DNA of 53,790 nt from Paracoccaceae bacterium (GTDB taxonomy: Bacteria > Pseudomonadota > Alphaproteobacteria > Rhodobacterales > Rhodobacteraceae). Position numbers and translations under genes: made by a program. Below the pieces are notes generated by a model that worked only from the letters and a program-made list of their open reading frames with translations, was not told the origin of the DNA and made no database searches. Below are positions 27,014 to 34,644 of this stretch, piece by piece. Each line of letters starts with the position of its first letter. Positions within the stretch are counted from its first letter, which is position 1. The stretch covers positions 1 through 53,790 of the forward strand of contig PAPN01000037.1 in assembly GCA_002708925.1 (NCBI GenBank). The letters are read 5' to 3'.

Positions 27014-27274
27014 ATGGAGCGTCTTGAGGATCTTATTATTTGGGCTGCCACCGCCGTTCTGACTTCTGTCAGCGGCGGTGCCTGGTGGCTGATCCGCCGA
27101 ATTTTCACCAATCAAAAGCAAATTGAAATGCTGCAAGCCGACTTAAGGCAACAGCAACAGCATCGAGACGAGCAGCGCAAAGAGGATCGTGAACGTGTCA
27201 ATGAGGTAAAGGCCGGCGTCGAGCGTATCGAGGGCATTCTCATGAGTGACCAGAAGGGGAGCGGAACGCGATGA
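27014..27274 (+). CDS. Holin-like small membrane protein
   Basis: This 86-residue protein has one N-terminal membrane segment (LIIWAATAVLTSVSGGAWWL) followed by a charged coiled-coil tail (QADLRQQQQHRDEQRKEDRE). It directly precedes, and overlaps, the endolysin gene, so a holin or pinholin role in timing lysis is likely. SAR-type endolysins are usually paired with pinholins. Sequence alone does not prove pore formation. Confidence 0.6.
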   Translation: MERLEDLIIWAATAVLTSVSGGAWWLIRRIFTNQKQIEMLQADLRQQQQHRDEQRKEDRERVNEVKAGVERIEGILMSDQKGSGTR

Positions 27275-27771
27275 CTTGGGGCAAAAAAGCTGTCGGAGGC
27301 ATTGTGTCTGCCGCTGTACTGGTCTCTGCGGTGCCGGGCGTATCGTACTGGGAGGGCCGCAGCCTTCGGGCCTATCAGGATATTGTTGGTGTTTGGACAA
27401 TCTGCGATGGGGTCACTTCCGGGGTTAAGCCAGGTGACACTGCCACCGATGCGCAATGTGACGCAATGCTGACACACGAGCTGCGCGCCCACGCGGAAGG
27501 CCTGTCGGCGTGCATCGCCGATGATGTTGAGCGGCAAATCCCGACGCAAACGGCGGCGGCGCTGGTGTCATGGGCCTACAACATCGGTACTGGCGCGGCT
27601 TGCCGATCAACATTGGTGCGAAAATTAAATGGCCGTGCTTGGTCGGAAGTGTGCACTGAACTCTCGCGCTGGAACCGAGCGGGCGGCCGGGTGGTGCGAG
27701 GCCTCACCAATCGTCGTGCCGCAGAACGCGCCGATTGCGAAGCGGGGTTGCGAGCTGAGGGTCTGCTATGA
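27271..27771 (+). CDS. SAR-type endolysin (GH24 lysozyme)
   Basis: This 166-residue muramidase has the catalytic triad spacing Glu28-x8-Asp37-x5-Thr43 (YWEGRSLRAYQDIVGVWTIC), as in P1/P21-type lysozymes. Residues 8-25 form a weakly hydrophobic Gly/Ala/Val-rich segment (VGGIVSAAVLVSAVPGVS), which fits a signal-arrest-release anchor that lets the enzyme cross by Sec and stay tethered until lysis. Five Cys residues could control activation. It cuts peptidoglycan to end the lytic cycle. Confidence 0.85.
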   Translation: MTWGKKAVGGIVSAAVLVSAVPGVSYWEGRSLRAYQDIVGVWTICDGVTSGVKPGDTATDAQCDAMLTHELRAHAEGLSACIADDVERQIPTQTAAALVSWAYNIGTGAACRSTLVRKLNGRAWSEVCTELSRWNRAGGRVVRGLTNRRAAERADCEAGLRAEGLL

Positions 27772-28079
27772 TCTGGCGGTGGGCGGCCATAGGTGGCGCT
27801 GTGGCCGCTGCTGGGCTGGCTGTGGCGCTGTGGTGGGTCGAGCGGGACCGAGGTGCCCTGAAAGCCGACCTTGCCACCGCACGAGCCTCTCTGGCCTCTG
27901 CTCAGGCGGCATTGTCTCAGGCCGAGGAAGCCGCCCGCGTCCATCGCGCCTATCTGGATCAGGCGGAGAAAGAGCGGGCCGGTTTCGACAAGCTACGAAA
28001 CGAACTGATCAAAATGGAGGGGGCCGATGCGCCGCTATCTGATTATTTGCGCGATGCTGCTGGGCGGCTGTGGCCGTGA
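27768..28079 (+). CDS. i-spanin (Rz-like)
   Basis: This 103-residue protein has an N-terminal membrane helix (AIGGAVAAAGLAVALWWVE) and a long Ala/Glu-rich coiled coil (DLATARASLASAQAALSQAE onward). This is the inner-membrane spanin subunit architecture. It overlaps the endolysin stop and contains the Rz1 start inside its 3' end in another frame. It would span the periplasm with Rz1 and fuse inner and outer membranes. Confidence 0.8.
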   Translation: MIWRWAAIGGAVAAAGLAVALWWVERDRGALKADLATARASLASAQAALSQAEEAARVHRAYLDQAEKERAGFDKLRNELIKMEGADAPLSDYLRDAAGRLWP

Positions 28080-28284
28080 TCTGCCCGAGGTTGTCGCCCC
28101 GCCACCTGTGATCCCGGCCGATCTGCTGCGCACCTGTGCTGGTTGGACTGGCCCGCGTCCTGAGACAGAGGGTGAATGGGCCGATGCTGCGCTCGCTGAG
28201 ATGCGGGGGCGCCACTGTGCCAACGGTAAGATCGAGGCGATACGGAAGACGGTGGAAGGGCGCGAAGTTATTGAAAAAAAATAG
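28027..28284 (+). CDS. o-spanin lipoprotein (Rz1-like)
   Basis: This 85-residue protein is encoded in a different frame, beginning inside the Rz gene. The lipobox LLGGC ends at Cys15, followed by a Pro-rich stretch (EVVAPPPVIPADLL), both typical of Rz1 outer-membrane lipoproteins. GGAGG precedes the ATG. The nested gene pair is the classical spanin arrangement and marks the right end of the prophage. Confidence 0.82.
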   Translation: MRRYLIICAMLLGGCGRDLPEVVAPPPVIPADLLRTCAGWTGPRPETEGEWADAALAEMRGRHCANGKIEAIRKTVEGREVIEKK

Positions 28285-28339
28285 TGTTTTTTCTCGCTTT
28301 GTTTTTCTTAAGTTATTGAAAAATATAGATTGCCAAGAA

Positions 28340-28385
28340 ATTTGTAATCAGTAGGTCCGCGGTTCGAGTCCGTGTGGGGGCACCA
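28340..28385 (+). repeat. tRNA-Thr(TGT) 3'-half attachment repeat, copy 1
   Basis: This 46-bp sequence is identical to 34645-34690. It runs from the anticodon loop (TTTGTAA, anticodon TGT) through variable arm, T-arm (GGTTCGAGTCC) and acceptor to CACCA. No D-arm or 5' acceptor strand precedes it, so this is a phage/island att core, not a working tRNA gene. It lies 55 bp after the prophage spanin and 141 bp before an integrase, so it separates the prophage from the next island. The intact tRNA-Thr gene should lie left of the window. Confidence 0.88.
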
Positions 28386-28490
28386 CTAAAACACCAGCTA
28401 AACACCGAGTTTCAAAGCAATTACCTCAATGAAATGAGGCGCTTGCGCAATCTGTGGTTGGGTTTGAGTGCGGTTAGAACATAACATGAA

Positions 28491-28517
28491 CCTTGTAACG
28501 CGAAGGCCATTACAAGG
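28491..28517 (+). promoter_or_regulatory. Inverted repeat covering the integrase ribosome binding site
   Basis: CCTTGTAA (28491-28498) and TTACAAGG (28510-28517) are perfect inverted repeats. The 3' arm contains the AAGG that serves as ribosome binding site for the integrase ATG at 28527. It could be an operator or a hairpin that limits integrase translation. Confidence 0.5.
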
Positions 28518-28526
28518 ATTTTCAGA

Positions 28527-29771
28527 ATGCCTCAGATCAAGTTCATCGACACCAAAGTCGGCGCGATTCCGACGCCGGACAAGACTGTCTGGTACACAGA
28601 CCCCGAGCAGAAAGGCTTGCGCCTTTGTGTGACAAAGACCGGCGTTAAGACTTGGTACGTCAACAAGTGGGATCCGACAGCGAACAAAGTGCGCTCGGTC
28701 AAGCTCGCCCAATGGGCGTCGAAGGTGACGCACTGCAAATGGGCGAAGGATCAGCGCGGCCTTGTCGCGCATGGCATCGTGGCGGGCGACGTCTTGAACA
28801 AGGCCGAGACACGGGCGAAGGCGGCGGTCGAGCGTGCCAACGCGCTGCCGACGTTTCGCGAGGCGCTTGAACAGTTCATCGAACACCGCACGACAAGCAG
28901 GCAGTCAGGCAAAGCGCGGATGATGGAGACAACCGCCAAAGACTACCGCGCGACGTTCAACAAGCATCTGGCGCAGTGGGCGGACGTGCATGTGGACAAG
29001 CTGCCGATCCTTGAGATCAATCAATACCTGAACGCCGTGCAGATCACACGCCCGAACGCAGCCCACGTCGCGGCAACGGTGGCCGGGGCCACGGTACGGT
29101 TCATCAACAAGCTCTGCGCCCTTGCTCTGCCGATCCCGTCGCTTCTGGAAGGCACCAAGATGCGGTCGCGCGTCGAGACGGGCAAACTCGATATGCAAGT
29201 CCCTTGGGAGGATCGCTGGGCTGAGATCGAAGAAATCCCGAATGAGCATATCCGCCTGTGCTGGAAGATCACTTGGTATACGGGCTTCCGAGGCCGTGGG
29301 CTGCGCGCATTGACGTGGGACCAAGTTGATCTCGACGCCGGTGTTGTGACCTTTGACAGGCTCAAGCGTCAGGAGGTTGAGCGCACCATCGTTCTCGCGG
29401 ACGACGTGGTCAGGTTGTTCAACCGCCTTCACGAAATTCGCTATGACAATTGTGAATGGGTTTTCCCGTCGCGCATCCTGCGCAGTGCAAAGAGGGGGCA
29501 CTTGGACGTGCTGGACAAACTGCCTCTGACGAAGCCGGGTGACATGCGCCATTTCTGGATGACCGTTGCGCGGGAGGTAGCCCCGCGTCACGTTCACAGG
29601 TGGTTGGCACAGCAGACCATGACCGACAATGACCTGCGGATGCTCGGCCACTATGGCGAACCGACGTATGAAGAACAGAAGGCGGCGGCAAATGCGATTG
29701 CAGCGGCGATCAGCAAGCGGATTCAGGCACCACCTTCTTCCGTTGTTGAATTGCGCCGAAACACCGCCTAA
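28527..29771 (+). CDS. int: Tyrosine-type site-specific integrase
   Basis: This 414-residue integrase has an N-terminal arm-binding region (LRLCVTKTGVKTWYVNKWDP), a SAM-like core-binding domain (about 105-200) and a catalytic domain. The first catalytic Arg is in WYTGFRGRGLRALTWDQVD (about 252-268), the beta-strand Lys in DRLKRQEV, a divergent box II in GDMRHFWMTVAR (about 336), and the LGH plus nucleophile Tyr in MLGHYGEPTYEEQ (about 371-383). It lies next to the tRNA-Thr att repeat and should drive integration of the 6.3-kb island there. A hairpin overlaps its ribosome binding site. Confidence 0.85.
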   Translation: MPQIKFIDTKVGAIPTPDKTVWYTDPEQKGLRLCVTKTGVKTWYVNKWDPTANKVRSVKLAQWASKVTHCKWAKDQRGLVAHGIVAGDVLNKAETRAKAAVERANALPTFREALEQFIEHRTTSRQSGKARMMETTAKDYRATFNKHLAQWADVHVDKLPILEINQYLNAVQITRPNAAHVAATVAGATVRFINKLCALALPIPSLLEGTKMRSRVETGKLDMQVPWEDRWAEIEEIPNEHIRLCWKITWYTGFRGRGLRALTWDQVDLDAGVVTFDRLKRQEVERTIVLADDVVRLFNRLHEIRYDNCEWVFPSRILRSAKRGHLDVLDKLPLTKPGDMRHFWMTVAREVAPRHVHRWLAQQTMTDNDLRMLGHYGEPTYEEQKAAANAIAAAISKRIQAPPSSVVELRRNTA

Positions 29772-29841
29772 ATTGAAAATACCAATACCTCCATGCCTAT
29801 AGGTAGTGACCCGGATAGGTGTGAGGCCGACGCGTGAGAGT

Positions 29842-29856
29842 AGTGGCATTGCCACT
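29842..29856. promoter_or_regulatory. Palindrome upstream of the AlpA-like gene
   Basis: AGTGGCA-T-TGCCACT is a perfect 15-bp palindrome 54 bp before the start of the HTH gene at 29911, in the 139-bp gap after the integrase. It is a candidate operator for that HTH protein. Confidence 0.4.
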
Positions 29857-29910
29857 CAGGAAGCGGGAGACGCGTTGGTCATGTGGGTTCCCATCACAGG
29901 ACCTATAATC

Positions 29911-30144
29911 ATGACCATTGACCAAATCGCGTCACAAATCGACTCTCTCCGGGCGGACTTGATCCGTTCAAATCCACCACTGGTAATGACCAGCGCCGAA
30001 GCCGCCGAGTTTCTTGGCGTGTCAGATGAAACGATGCTTCGCTGGCGCAAAGACGGTTTCGGACCGTCATATTCACAGCCCAATTGCCGAATTGTGCGAT
30101 ACCTTCGCGACGACGTGGTCGCATGGCTCGAGGAGAATCGGTGA
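29911..30144 (+). CDS. AlpA/excisionase-like helix-turn-helix protein
   Basis: This 77-residue protein contains a MerR-type HTH_17 module: MTSAEAAEFLGVSDETMLRW followed by RKDGFGPSY and IVRYLRDDVVAWLEENR. Proteins of this kind act as excisionase or as regulator of int in small genomic islands. I chose ATG 29911; in-frame upstream starts lack a ribosome binding site. The stop overlaps the next ATG (GTGATGG). Confidence 0.7.
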   Translation: MTIDQIASQIDSLRADLIRSNPPLVMTSAEAAEFLGVSDETMLRWRKDGFGPSYSQPNCRIVRYLRDDVVAWLEENR

Positions 30145-31253
30145 TGGCTGGAAACCGAATCCGCAGGCAGAATACAACCGACGAGTTCGAGCGTCTTGAA
30201 CCCGGCGTGGCTCAAGACTTGCTCGCGTTCAATATCACCAAGCAGCGCATCGTCGATCTCTGCAATAAGGAGTTCGACGAAGACCCGCTGGAGGGCGCAA
30301 AAAACTACTCGTCGTTCCATCGCGCGCTTGATGGGCACGAGGTCTATTCGGGGATTGTCCACGCGCTGACGAACCTCCGTGATGATCAAGCGACCAACCC
30401 AGCGAAATACCTGCCCAAGGAAGGACCGGGGGAGGATTTGGCCGAATGGATGGCGCAATTCGCGAAAGCGACTTGGTGGTACAACCTCCTTGATCTTGAA
30501 ATGACCCAAAGCACCCTGAACGCTTGGTTTTCAGGCCGTGGGAAGCGCGAACGGCCGGACGTGCGCGAACAGGTCGAGGCGTGGTGGGCCAAGTTGTCGG
30601 AAGCGGTGGAACTCGTCATGCGCCGAAATAGGGCTGAGGCGCGTTCCCGGCATCATGACTCAGAAGTGAAGCGGGACGAATGGGACAAACCACGCCGAGA
30701 AGCAATGTCGTGGGATACATGGTGCAAGGACCAGCTTGAAGACGGATTGTCGATGGAGGAGGTTCGCGAGCGTTTCATAGGGGAGGCGTTGATCTACAAA
30801 ACATCGCTTTTCGATGTGGACATGATCGACCTCGCAAACCCGCAGAACCCACTTGAGGCGGAAAGCCCGACGGACCTAGAGCGCAATTTGTGCGAGTATA
30901 TGTGGAACGAACTCGTTGAACGAGACTTTGCATGTGCTGTTTCACGGCATCCGACTGAGTTTGATCCCACGCCTTTCTTCGAGGAAGATCGTTGGGGAGA
31001 TCGACGCAATGAGGAATGCCCAAAAGACATCAATTCGGAGCTGTATAAGCTGCACTACCGAACGAAAGTGACGCGGTTCTGGGATACAGAGCAGCGGTGC
31101 GTTTCTACAGAGCGAGAGATCGTTGCGGTGTCGAAGGATGGCATTGATTGGCAAGAGCCAACACAGCGACAGAAGCAGGGCTGGTCCAGTGGGTTGTCTC
31201 GGCCGAGAGCCGCGATGGCTGCGGGCACAGACACGCGAAACCACTCGCGCTGA
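30144..31253 (+). CDS. Unknown island protein, 369 aa
   Basis: This is a Trp-rich, highly charged, mostly helical protein (FAKATWWYNLLDLEMTQSTL, RREAMSWDTWCKDQLEDGLS). No domain, membrane segment or nuclease motif is recognised. It is translationally coupled to the AlpA-like gene. The last 199 bp overlap the convergent T5orf172 gene, and the final Arg/Gly-rich residues look like antisense reading, so the native C-terminus may have been lost. Its island location next to a restriction system makes a defence or island-maintenance role possible; unproven. Confidence 0.6.
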   Translation: MAGNRIRRQNTTDEFERLEPGVAQDLLAFNITKQRIVDLCNKEFDEDPLEGAKNYSSFHRALDGHEVYSGIVHALTNLRDDQATNPAKYLPKEGPGEDLAEWMAQFAKATWWYNLLDLEMTQSTLNAWFSGRGKRERPDVREQVEAWWAKLSEAVELVMRRNRAEARSRHHDSEVKRDEWDKPRREAMSWDTWCKDQLEDGLSMEEVRERFIGEALIYKTSLFDVDMIDLANPQNPLEAESPTDLERNLCEYMWNELVERDFACAVSRHPTEFDPTPFFEEDRWGDRRNEECPKDINSELYKLHYRTKVTRFWDTEQRCVSTEREIVAVSKDGIDWQEPTQRQKQGWSSGLSRPRAAMAAGTDTRNHSR

Positions 31254-31489
31254 TAGCTGACACGGTAGCGGGCGAGTGCCGCGTGAGCGTCGCGCTCTGC
31301 CGCCCGCACGTCGTCAACTGGCCATGCCGCCGCGACGGCATAGGGCGCAGGCGATCCCGTGTCGTGCAATTCGGTTGCGCGTTCCTCTGGCGTCCTCGTC
31401 GTCATGCCGATTTTGCAGAGACCGGGCATCGCCGGGTTGGTCAGGACATACAGCCAACCCGGTTCGATCACGCGGACGCTCATTTGCAC
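31055..31489 (-). CDS. T5orf172-domain protein (GIY-YIG superfamily)
   Basis: The N-terminal 90 residues (GWLYVLTNPAMPGLCKIGMT, TRTPEERATELHDTGSPAPY, AAERDAHAALARYRV, REWFRVS) match the T5orf172 domain of the GIY-YIG nuclease superfamily, with the YVLTNP...KIG core. Such proteins are common in phages and islands; activity as nuclease is plausible but not established. The last 50 residues are Cys/Ser-rich and lie inside the convergent 369-aa ORF, suggesting a fused or read-through tail. It starts 10 bp within the end of the DUF3489-like gene, so both form one minus-strand unit. Confidence 0.7.
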   Translation of the reverse strand: MQMSVRVIEPGWLYVLTNPAMPGLCKIGMTTRTPEERATELHDTGSPAPYAVAAAWPVDDVRAAERDAHAALARYRVSYQREWFRVSVPAAIAALGRDNPLDQPCFCRCVGSCQSMPSFDTATISRSVETHRCSVSQNRVTFVR

Positions 31490-31920
31490 GCAGCCACGAG
31501 CGCGTCTGCGCGGGAAACGCCTTTGTCCGTGACGGGCAGGCGTTTGATCTTCTTCGGGAACAGCAAGAAGTATTTGCCGCCCTTCCTCTCCACCCCGAAG
31601 CCGAGCGCGCCCATGTCGGTGCGGAACGCGGAAGTCACGGTGTCCTTGTTCCAGTTCAAGAGGGCCATCAGTTCTTCAACTGTCGCACCTTTGGTCAGAG
31701 CCTCGGCCATAAGGTGCCGCTTCGATCCTGCTTTGGTAGCGCGAACGTCTTCGGGCTTGCCCGGCTCGATCATCACGCGGTCGGGCAGTTCGCGGGGTTT
31801 GCGAGCCTTGGGCTTCTGAGCATCGACCATCACCTGCAAATCAGCGAGCGAGGTCTTCTTGAGCTTCGAAGCGGTCAGAGGGGTGGCAAGGCGAGCGTTC
31901 AGTTCTGCTTTGGAAGTCAT
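31480..31920 (-). CDS. DUF3489-like winged-helix protein
   Basis: This 146-residue protein has a Lys-rich N-terminal part and a C-terminal HTH-like domain (SKRHLMAEALTKGATVEELM, ALLNWNKDTVTSAFRTDM, GFGVERKGGKYFLLFP) resembling DUF3489. It is transcribed away from the restriction gene across a 67-bp gap holding a palindrome, so it is a reasonable candidate regulator of the restriction-modification genes. No direct evidence of binding. Confidence 0.6.
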   Translation of the reverse strand: MTSKAELNARLATPLTASKLKKTSLADLQVMVDAQKPKARKPRELPDRVMIEPGKPEDVRATKAGSKRHLMAEALTKGATVEELMALLNWNKDTVTSAFRTDMGALGFGVERKGGKYFLLFPKKIKRLPVTDKGVSRADALVAACK

Positions 31921-31942
31921 GTCGTGTCTCCGTTGATAGGTG

Positions 31943-31959
31943 GGTCAGGTGTGCTGACC
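31943..31959. promoter_or_regulatory. Palindromic operator candidate before the restriction gene
   Basis: GGTCAG (31943-31948) and CTGACC (31954-31959) form a perfect inverted repeat with a 5-bp spacer between divergent genes. A -10-like TATAAC follows at 31960. It resembles a control-protein site in position, though not in the common C-box sequence. Confidence 0.45.
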
Positions 31960-31987
31960 TATAACTTGCTTATGAGTCCCGTCCCCG

Positions 31988-33058
31988 GTGGCGATCAACC
32001 GGAGAATGCAATCGACTCCTAAGAAGGCGCGCAGTAGGGTTCCCCAAAACGAATTGTTGAGGGGTTACAGGCGGATGGCACTACTGCATGACAAGGTGGC
32101 GCAGCTTCGGGAACAACGCGGGCCTATGCCCGATGCGTTGCAAGGCGTGACGAAAGACCGGATTCGTGCGGTCCTGCAATACCTCGACCTTGGGTCGAAC
32201 GCCGACTTGGTCGATTGCGCCTTCGCCATGCTCGATGATCAGACGGCAAGCTGGTTCTCGAAGGCCCCTAAGGGGGCGACCATCGCTGACGGGGCATCGA
32301 CGGCGCACCTCGCCTGCCACATCGGCATCCTGCAACGGGGCAGTGGCAAGCTGGATCGTGAGGGGCGCGACTACTGGATCAAGCCGCTTCGCGAGTTGGG
32401 CGGGTTCGAGGCGATCACGCTTGAGAAGGGCGAGTTCATCCCCGGACACGTCAAGGCGAAGTCTCCCAACTCCTGCTATCGCCTAGACGAGGCGCTGAAG
32501 GCGGTCCTAAAGGCCCCCGACGATACTTGGCGGGACATGCTGGCCGAATGGGCGCGGGACGACGTGTCACGCGAGCGGCGGGCGTTCCAAGCCGAGATGG
32601 CAGAAGCCGCGCGCAAGCTGATCGACTCCGGGCACGCCCACCTGATCAAGGCGAGCGTCGAGAATTACGCGCCGCGCTTCCTACCTGGCTACCAACTGCT
32701 CTACGTCGATGATGCGGACGGCGACCGCATATCGGACGCCGAACGCACCAAGATGGCCGAGGCAGGCGTCGCGCTGACCTTGGAGGACGCGATGCCCGAC
32801 GCGCTGCTTTGGAACCCGGAAACGGATCACCTGTGGGTGATCGAGGCGGTGACGAGCGACGGCGAAGTCGATGCCCACAAGGTCGCGCAGATGAACCGAC
32901 TGGCCGAGCGTTGTGGCAAGTCGGGCGTCGGGTTCACAACGACCTACCGGACGTGGAAAGAGGCGGCAGCGCGCCAAGGCAAGCACCAGAACATCGCCTA
33001 CGACACGTTCATCTGGATTCAGGGCGACCCGGCGAAACAGTTCAAGGTGACTGGCTAG
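31988..33058 (+). CDS. BsuBI/PstI-family type II restriction endonuclease
   Basis: The C-terminal 100 residues match the BsuBI/PstI endonuclease domain: AMPDALLWNPETDHLWVIEA followed by VTSDGEVDAHKV, GVGFTTTYRTWKEAAA and NIAYDTFIWIQGDP. The Asp of MPDAL and Glu of VIEAV are the likely metal-binding residues. The N-terminal part is a helical recognition domain. Relatives cut CTGCAG; the same specificity is inferred. The start is uncertain: GTG 31988 (no ribosome binding site), ATG 32006 or ATG 32075. The stop shares the CTAG tetranucleotide with the convergent methyltransferase stop. Confidence 0.85.
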   Translation: MAINRRMQSTPKKARSRVPQNELLRGYRRMALLHDKVAQLREQRGPMPDALQGVTKDRIRAVLQYLDLGSNADLVDCAFAMLDDQTASWFSKAPKGATIADGASTAHLACHIGILQRGSGKLDREGRDYWIKPLRELGGFEAITLEKGEFIPGHVKAKSPNSCYRLDEALKAVLKAPDDTWRDMLAEWARDDVSRERRAFQAEMAEAARKLIDSGHAHLIKASVENYAPRFLPGYQLLYVDDADGDRISDAERTKMAEAGVALTLEDAMPDALLWNPETDHLWVIEAVTSDGEVDAHKVAQMNRLAERCGKSGVGFTTTYRTWKEAAARQGKHQNIAYDTFIWIQGDPAKQFKVTG

Positions 33059-34491
33059 AGCAGGTCGTCCATTGTCGTGTCACCGCGCCCCAGCGCCTCA
33101 AGTTGGTCGCGGCTCGGGTAGTGCAAGTTACGCAGGTCGGTAGCGTTGACCTGCGTGTGCCCCGAGAAGATGCGGAAATACTGATCCACGGCGTCCGAGT
33201 TCAGGAAGGCCGCAAGTCCCTTGGCAAGGTCGAGCGGCAGGCCTTCACCGTTCTCGTGAAAGTAGTTCAGGTGGTTCTCGAACCCGGCGCGCTCGCCGTC
33301 GTAGATCGTCGCGACAAGGCGGCGCTTCTCTTCCTTGGCCGTGAACCGTTTCGTCAGGACGAAGATACCCGCAGGGGTGATCAGCTTCGCCGTGTCGTCG
33401 TTGTCGGCCAGCGCGTTGTGCTTGCGGAAGTTGGGGATCGGCCATTGGATGCCCCCATCGTGGAAGTGCTGGGGGTAGATCAGCGGCACGGTATCGGCAC
33501 CCGGCTCCTTGCGCAGGTTGTCCCGCGTTCGGAAATCGACGACGCGCCCGGTCGAGACCTTGATACCAAGATCGGCCAGCACGCAGGGGAGCGCCTGAAC
33601 GCTGTCGGCAAGATCGTTGCCCGACACAGGCAGGCGGATGAAGGCATGGCGATCAGACGGGCGCACAATGTCCGAGAAGGGCACGTTGCGCGCCTCTGTC
33701 TCGTCCGTCGATAGGGCAACGTCACCTTGTTCAGCGCCCTTGCGCACGCGGAAGATCATGTTCTCCTGCAACACGTCATCGTCCTTGAACGAGGATCGCC
33801 GGGACTCGAAGACATGCAGGTTCGCGATTGCGGACCCCGCAAGCAGGATGCGGCGGAACGGCTCGTAGTAGGAGCCGTTGCAGAAGGAGCGCGGCGTAAT
33901 GGCGACGATCTCGCCACCATCTTCCATCTGTCCGAGGGCAACGGCGACGAAGGCGGTGTAGAGGTTCACCGTTTCGATCCCAAGGGAGCGCAGGCCTAGC
34001 CGCCATTCCGAGGTCTGGTTGATCTTGCCATACGGCGGGTTGAGGATGGCGCAGTTATAGGCGCGCTGCTCGCGTAGCAGCGGCTCTGCGGATTGCAGGA
34101 TATAGTCGTCTCGGACGACCCGGCTCGTGAAGGTGACGCCTGCGCCTGTGCATTGATCCGCGCACGCGGCGAGCGTGCCGTCGAGGATCGAGGCAAGTTG
34201 CTCGTCCACCTCGTAACAGGTCACGTCAATCGACGCAGGGCGCACGTCGCGCCTAAGTGCCTCAGCTACAAAGGCGGCTGTCAGCGCCCCCATGCCTGCA
34301 CCTGCGTCGAGAAGCCGAACGTCGGGCGGCAGGGTATCGAACATTCCAGCCATGAAGGACGCGATGCGACCGGGCGTCATGAACTGGCCGAGTTTCGACC
34401 GACGCTTTGGGTCGAGGGTGGGCGATACTTCGAGGCGGGTCTGGTCGATAGATTCGAGGAGCAACTGTTCTTCCTTTGTTTTCGCCATCAT
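33055..34491 (-). CDS. N6-adenine DNA methyltransferase, PstI-type partner
   Basis: This 478-residue gamma-class adenine methyltransferase has the LGQFMTPGRIASFMAGMF entry motif, the SAM-binding motif I LLDAGAGMGALTAAF, the catalytic NPPYGKINQTSEW motif, and a C-terminal target recognition region ending in FSGHTQVNATDLRNLHYPS. It should protect the sites cut by the convergent BsuBI/PstI-type enzyme. I chose ATG 34491 (tandem ATG ATG) because homology starts there; the extension to 34620 is Ser/Cys-rich and unlikely. No strong ribosome binding site is visible. Confidence 0.88.
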   Translation of the reverse strand: MMAKTKEEQLLLESIDQTRLEVSPTLDPKRRSKLGQFMTPGRIASFMAGMFDTLPPDVRLLDAGAGMGALTAAFVAEALRRDVRPASIDVTCYEVDEQLASILDGTLAACADQCTGAGVTFTSRVVRDDYILQSAEPLLREQRAYNCAILNPPYGKINQTSEWRLGLRSLGIETVNLYTAFVAVALGQMEDGGEIVAITPRSFCNGSYYEPFRRILLAGSAIANLHVFESRRSSFKDDDVLQENMIFRVRKGAEQGDVALSTDETEARNVPFSDIVRPSDRHAFIRLPVSGNDLADSVQALPCVLADLGIKVSTGRVVDFRTRDNLRKEPGADTVPLIYPQHFHDGGIQWPIPNFRKHNALADNDDTAKLITPAGIFVLTKRFTAKEEKRRLVATIYDGERAGFENHLNYFHENGEGLPLDLAKGLAAFLNSDAVDQYFRIFSGHTQVNATDLRNLHYPSRDQLEALGRGDTTMDDLL

Positions 34492-34644
34492 CGCATCAAC
34501 ACGCGAGTCTGCCAACCAGTGGTGTTGACTTTGATGCGAACAACTACATGAGGGGCGACCGCTGCTTTGTGACATCCTTGTAATGCTCGACGCGCGCCCT
34601 GAAAAACACTGGTCTTCCAAGTATGTTAGCGTCTAGCCCAAGGC

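Noticed and set aside
28340..28385. Complete tRNA gene
   Set aside because: Only the anticodon loop through CCA is present; no 5' acceptor strand, D-arm or 5' anticodon stem precedes it, and the same holds at 34,645.
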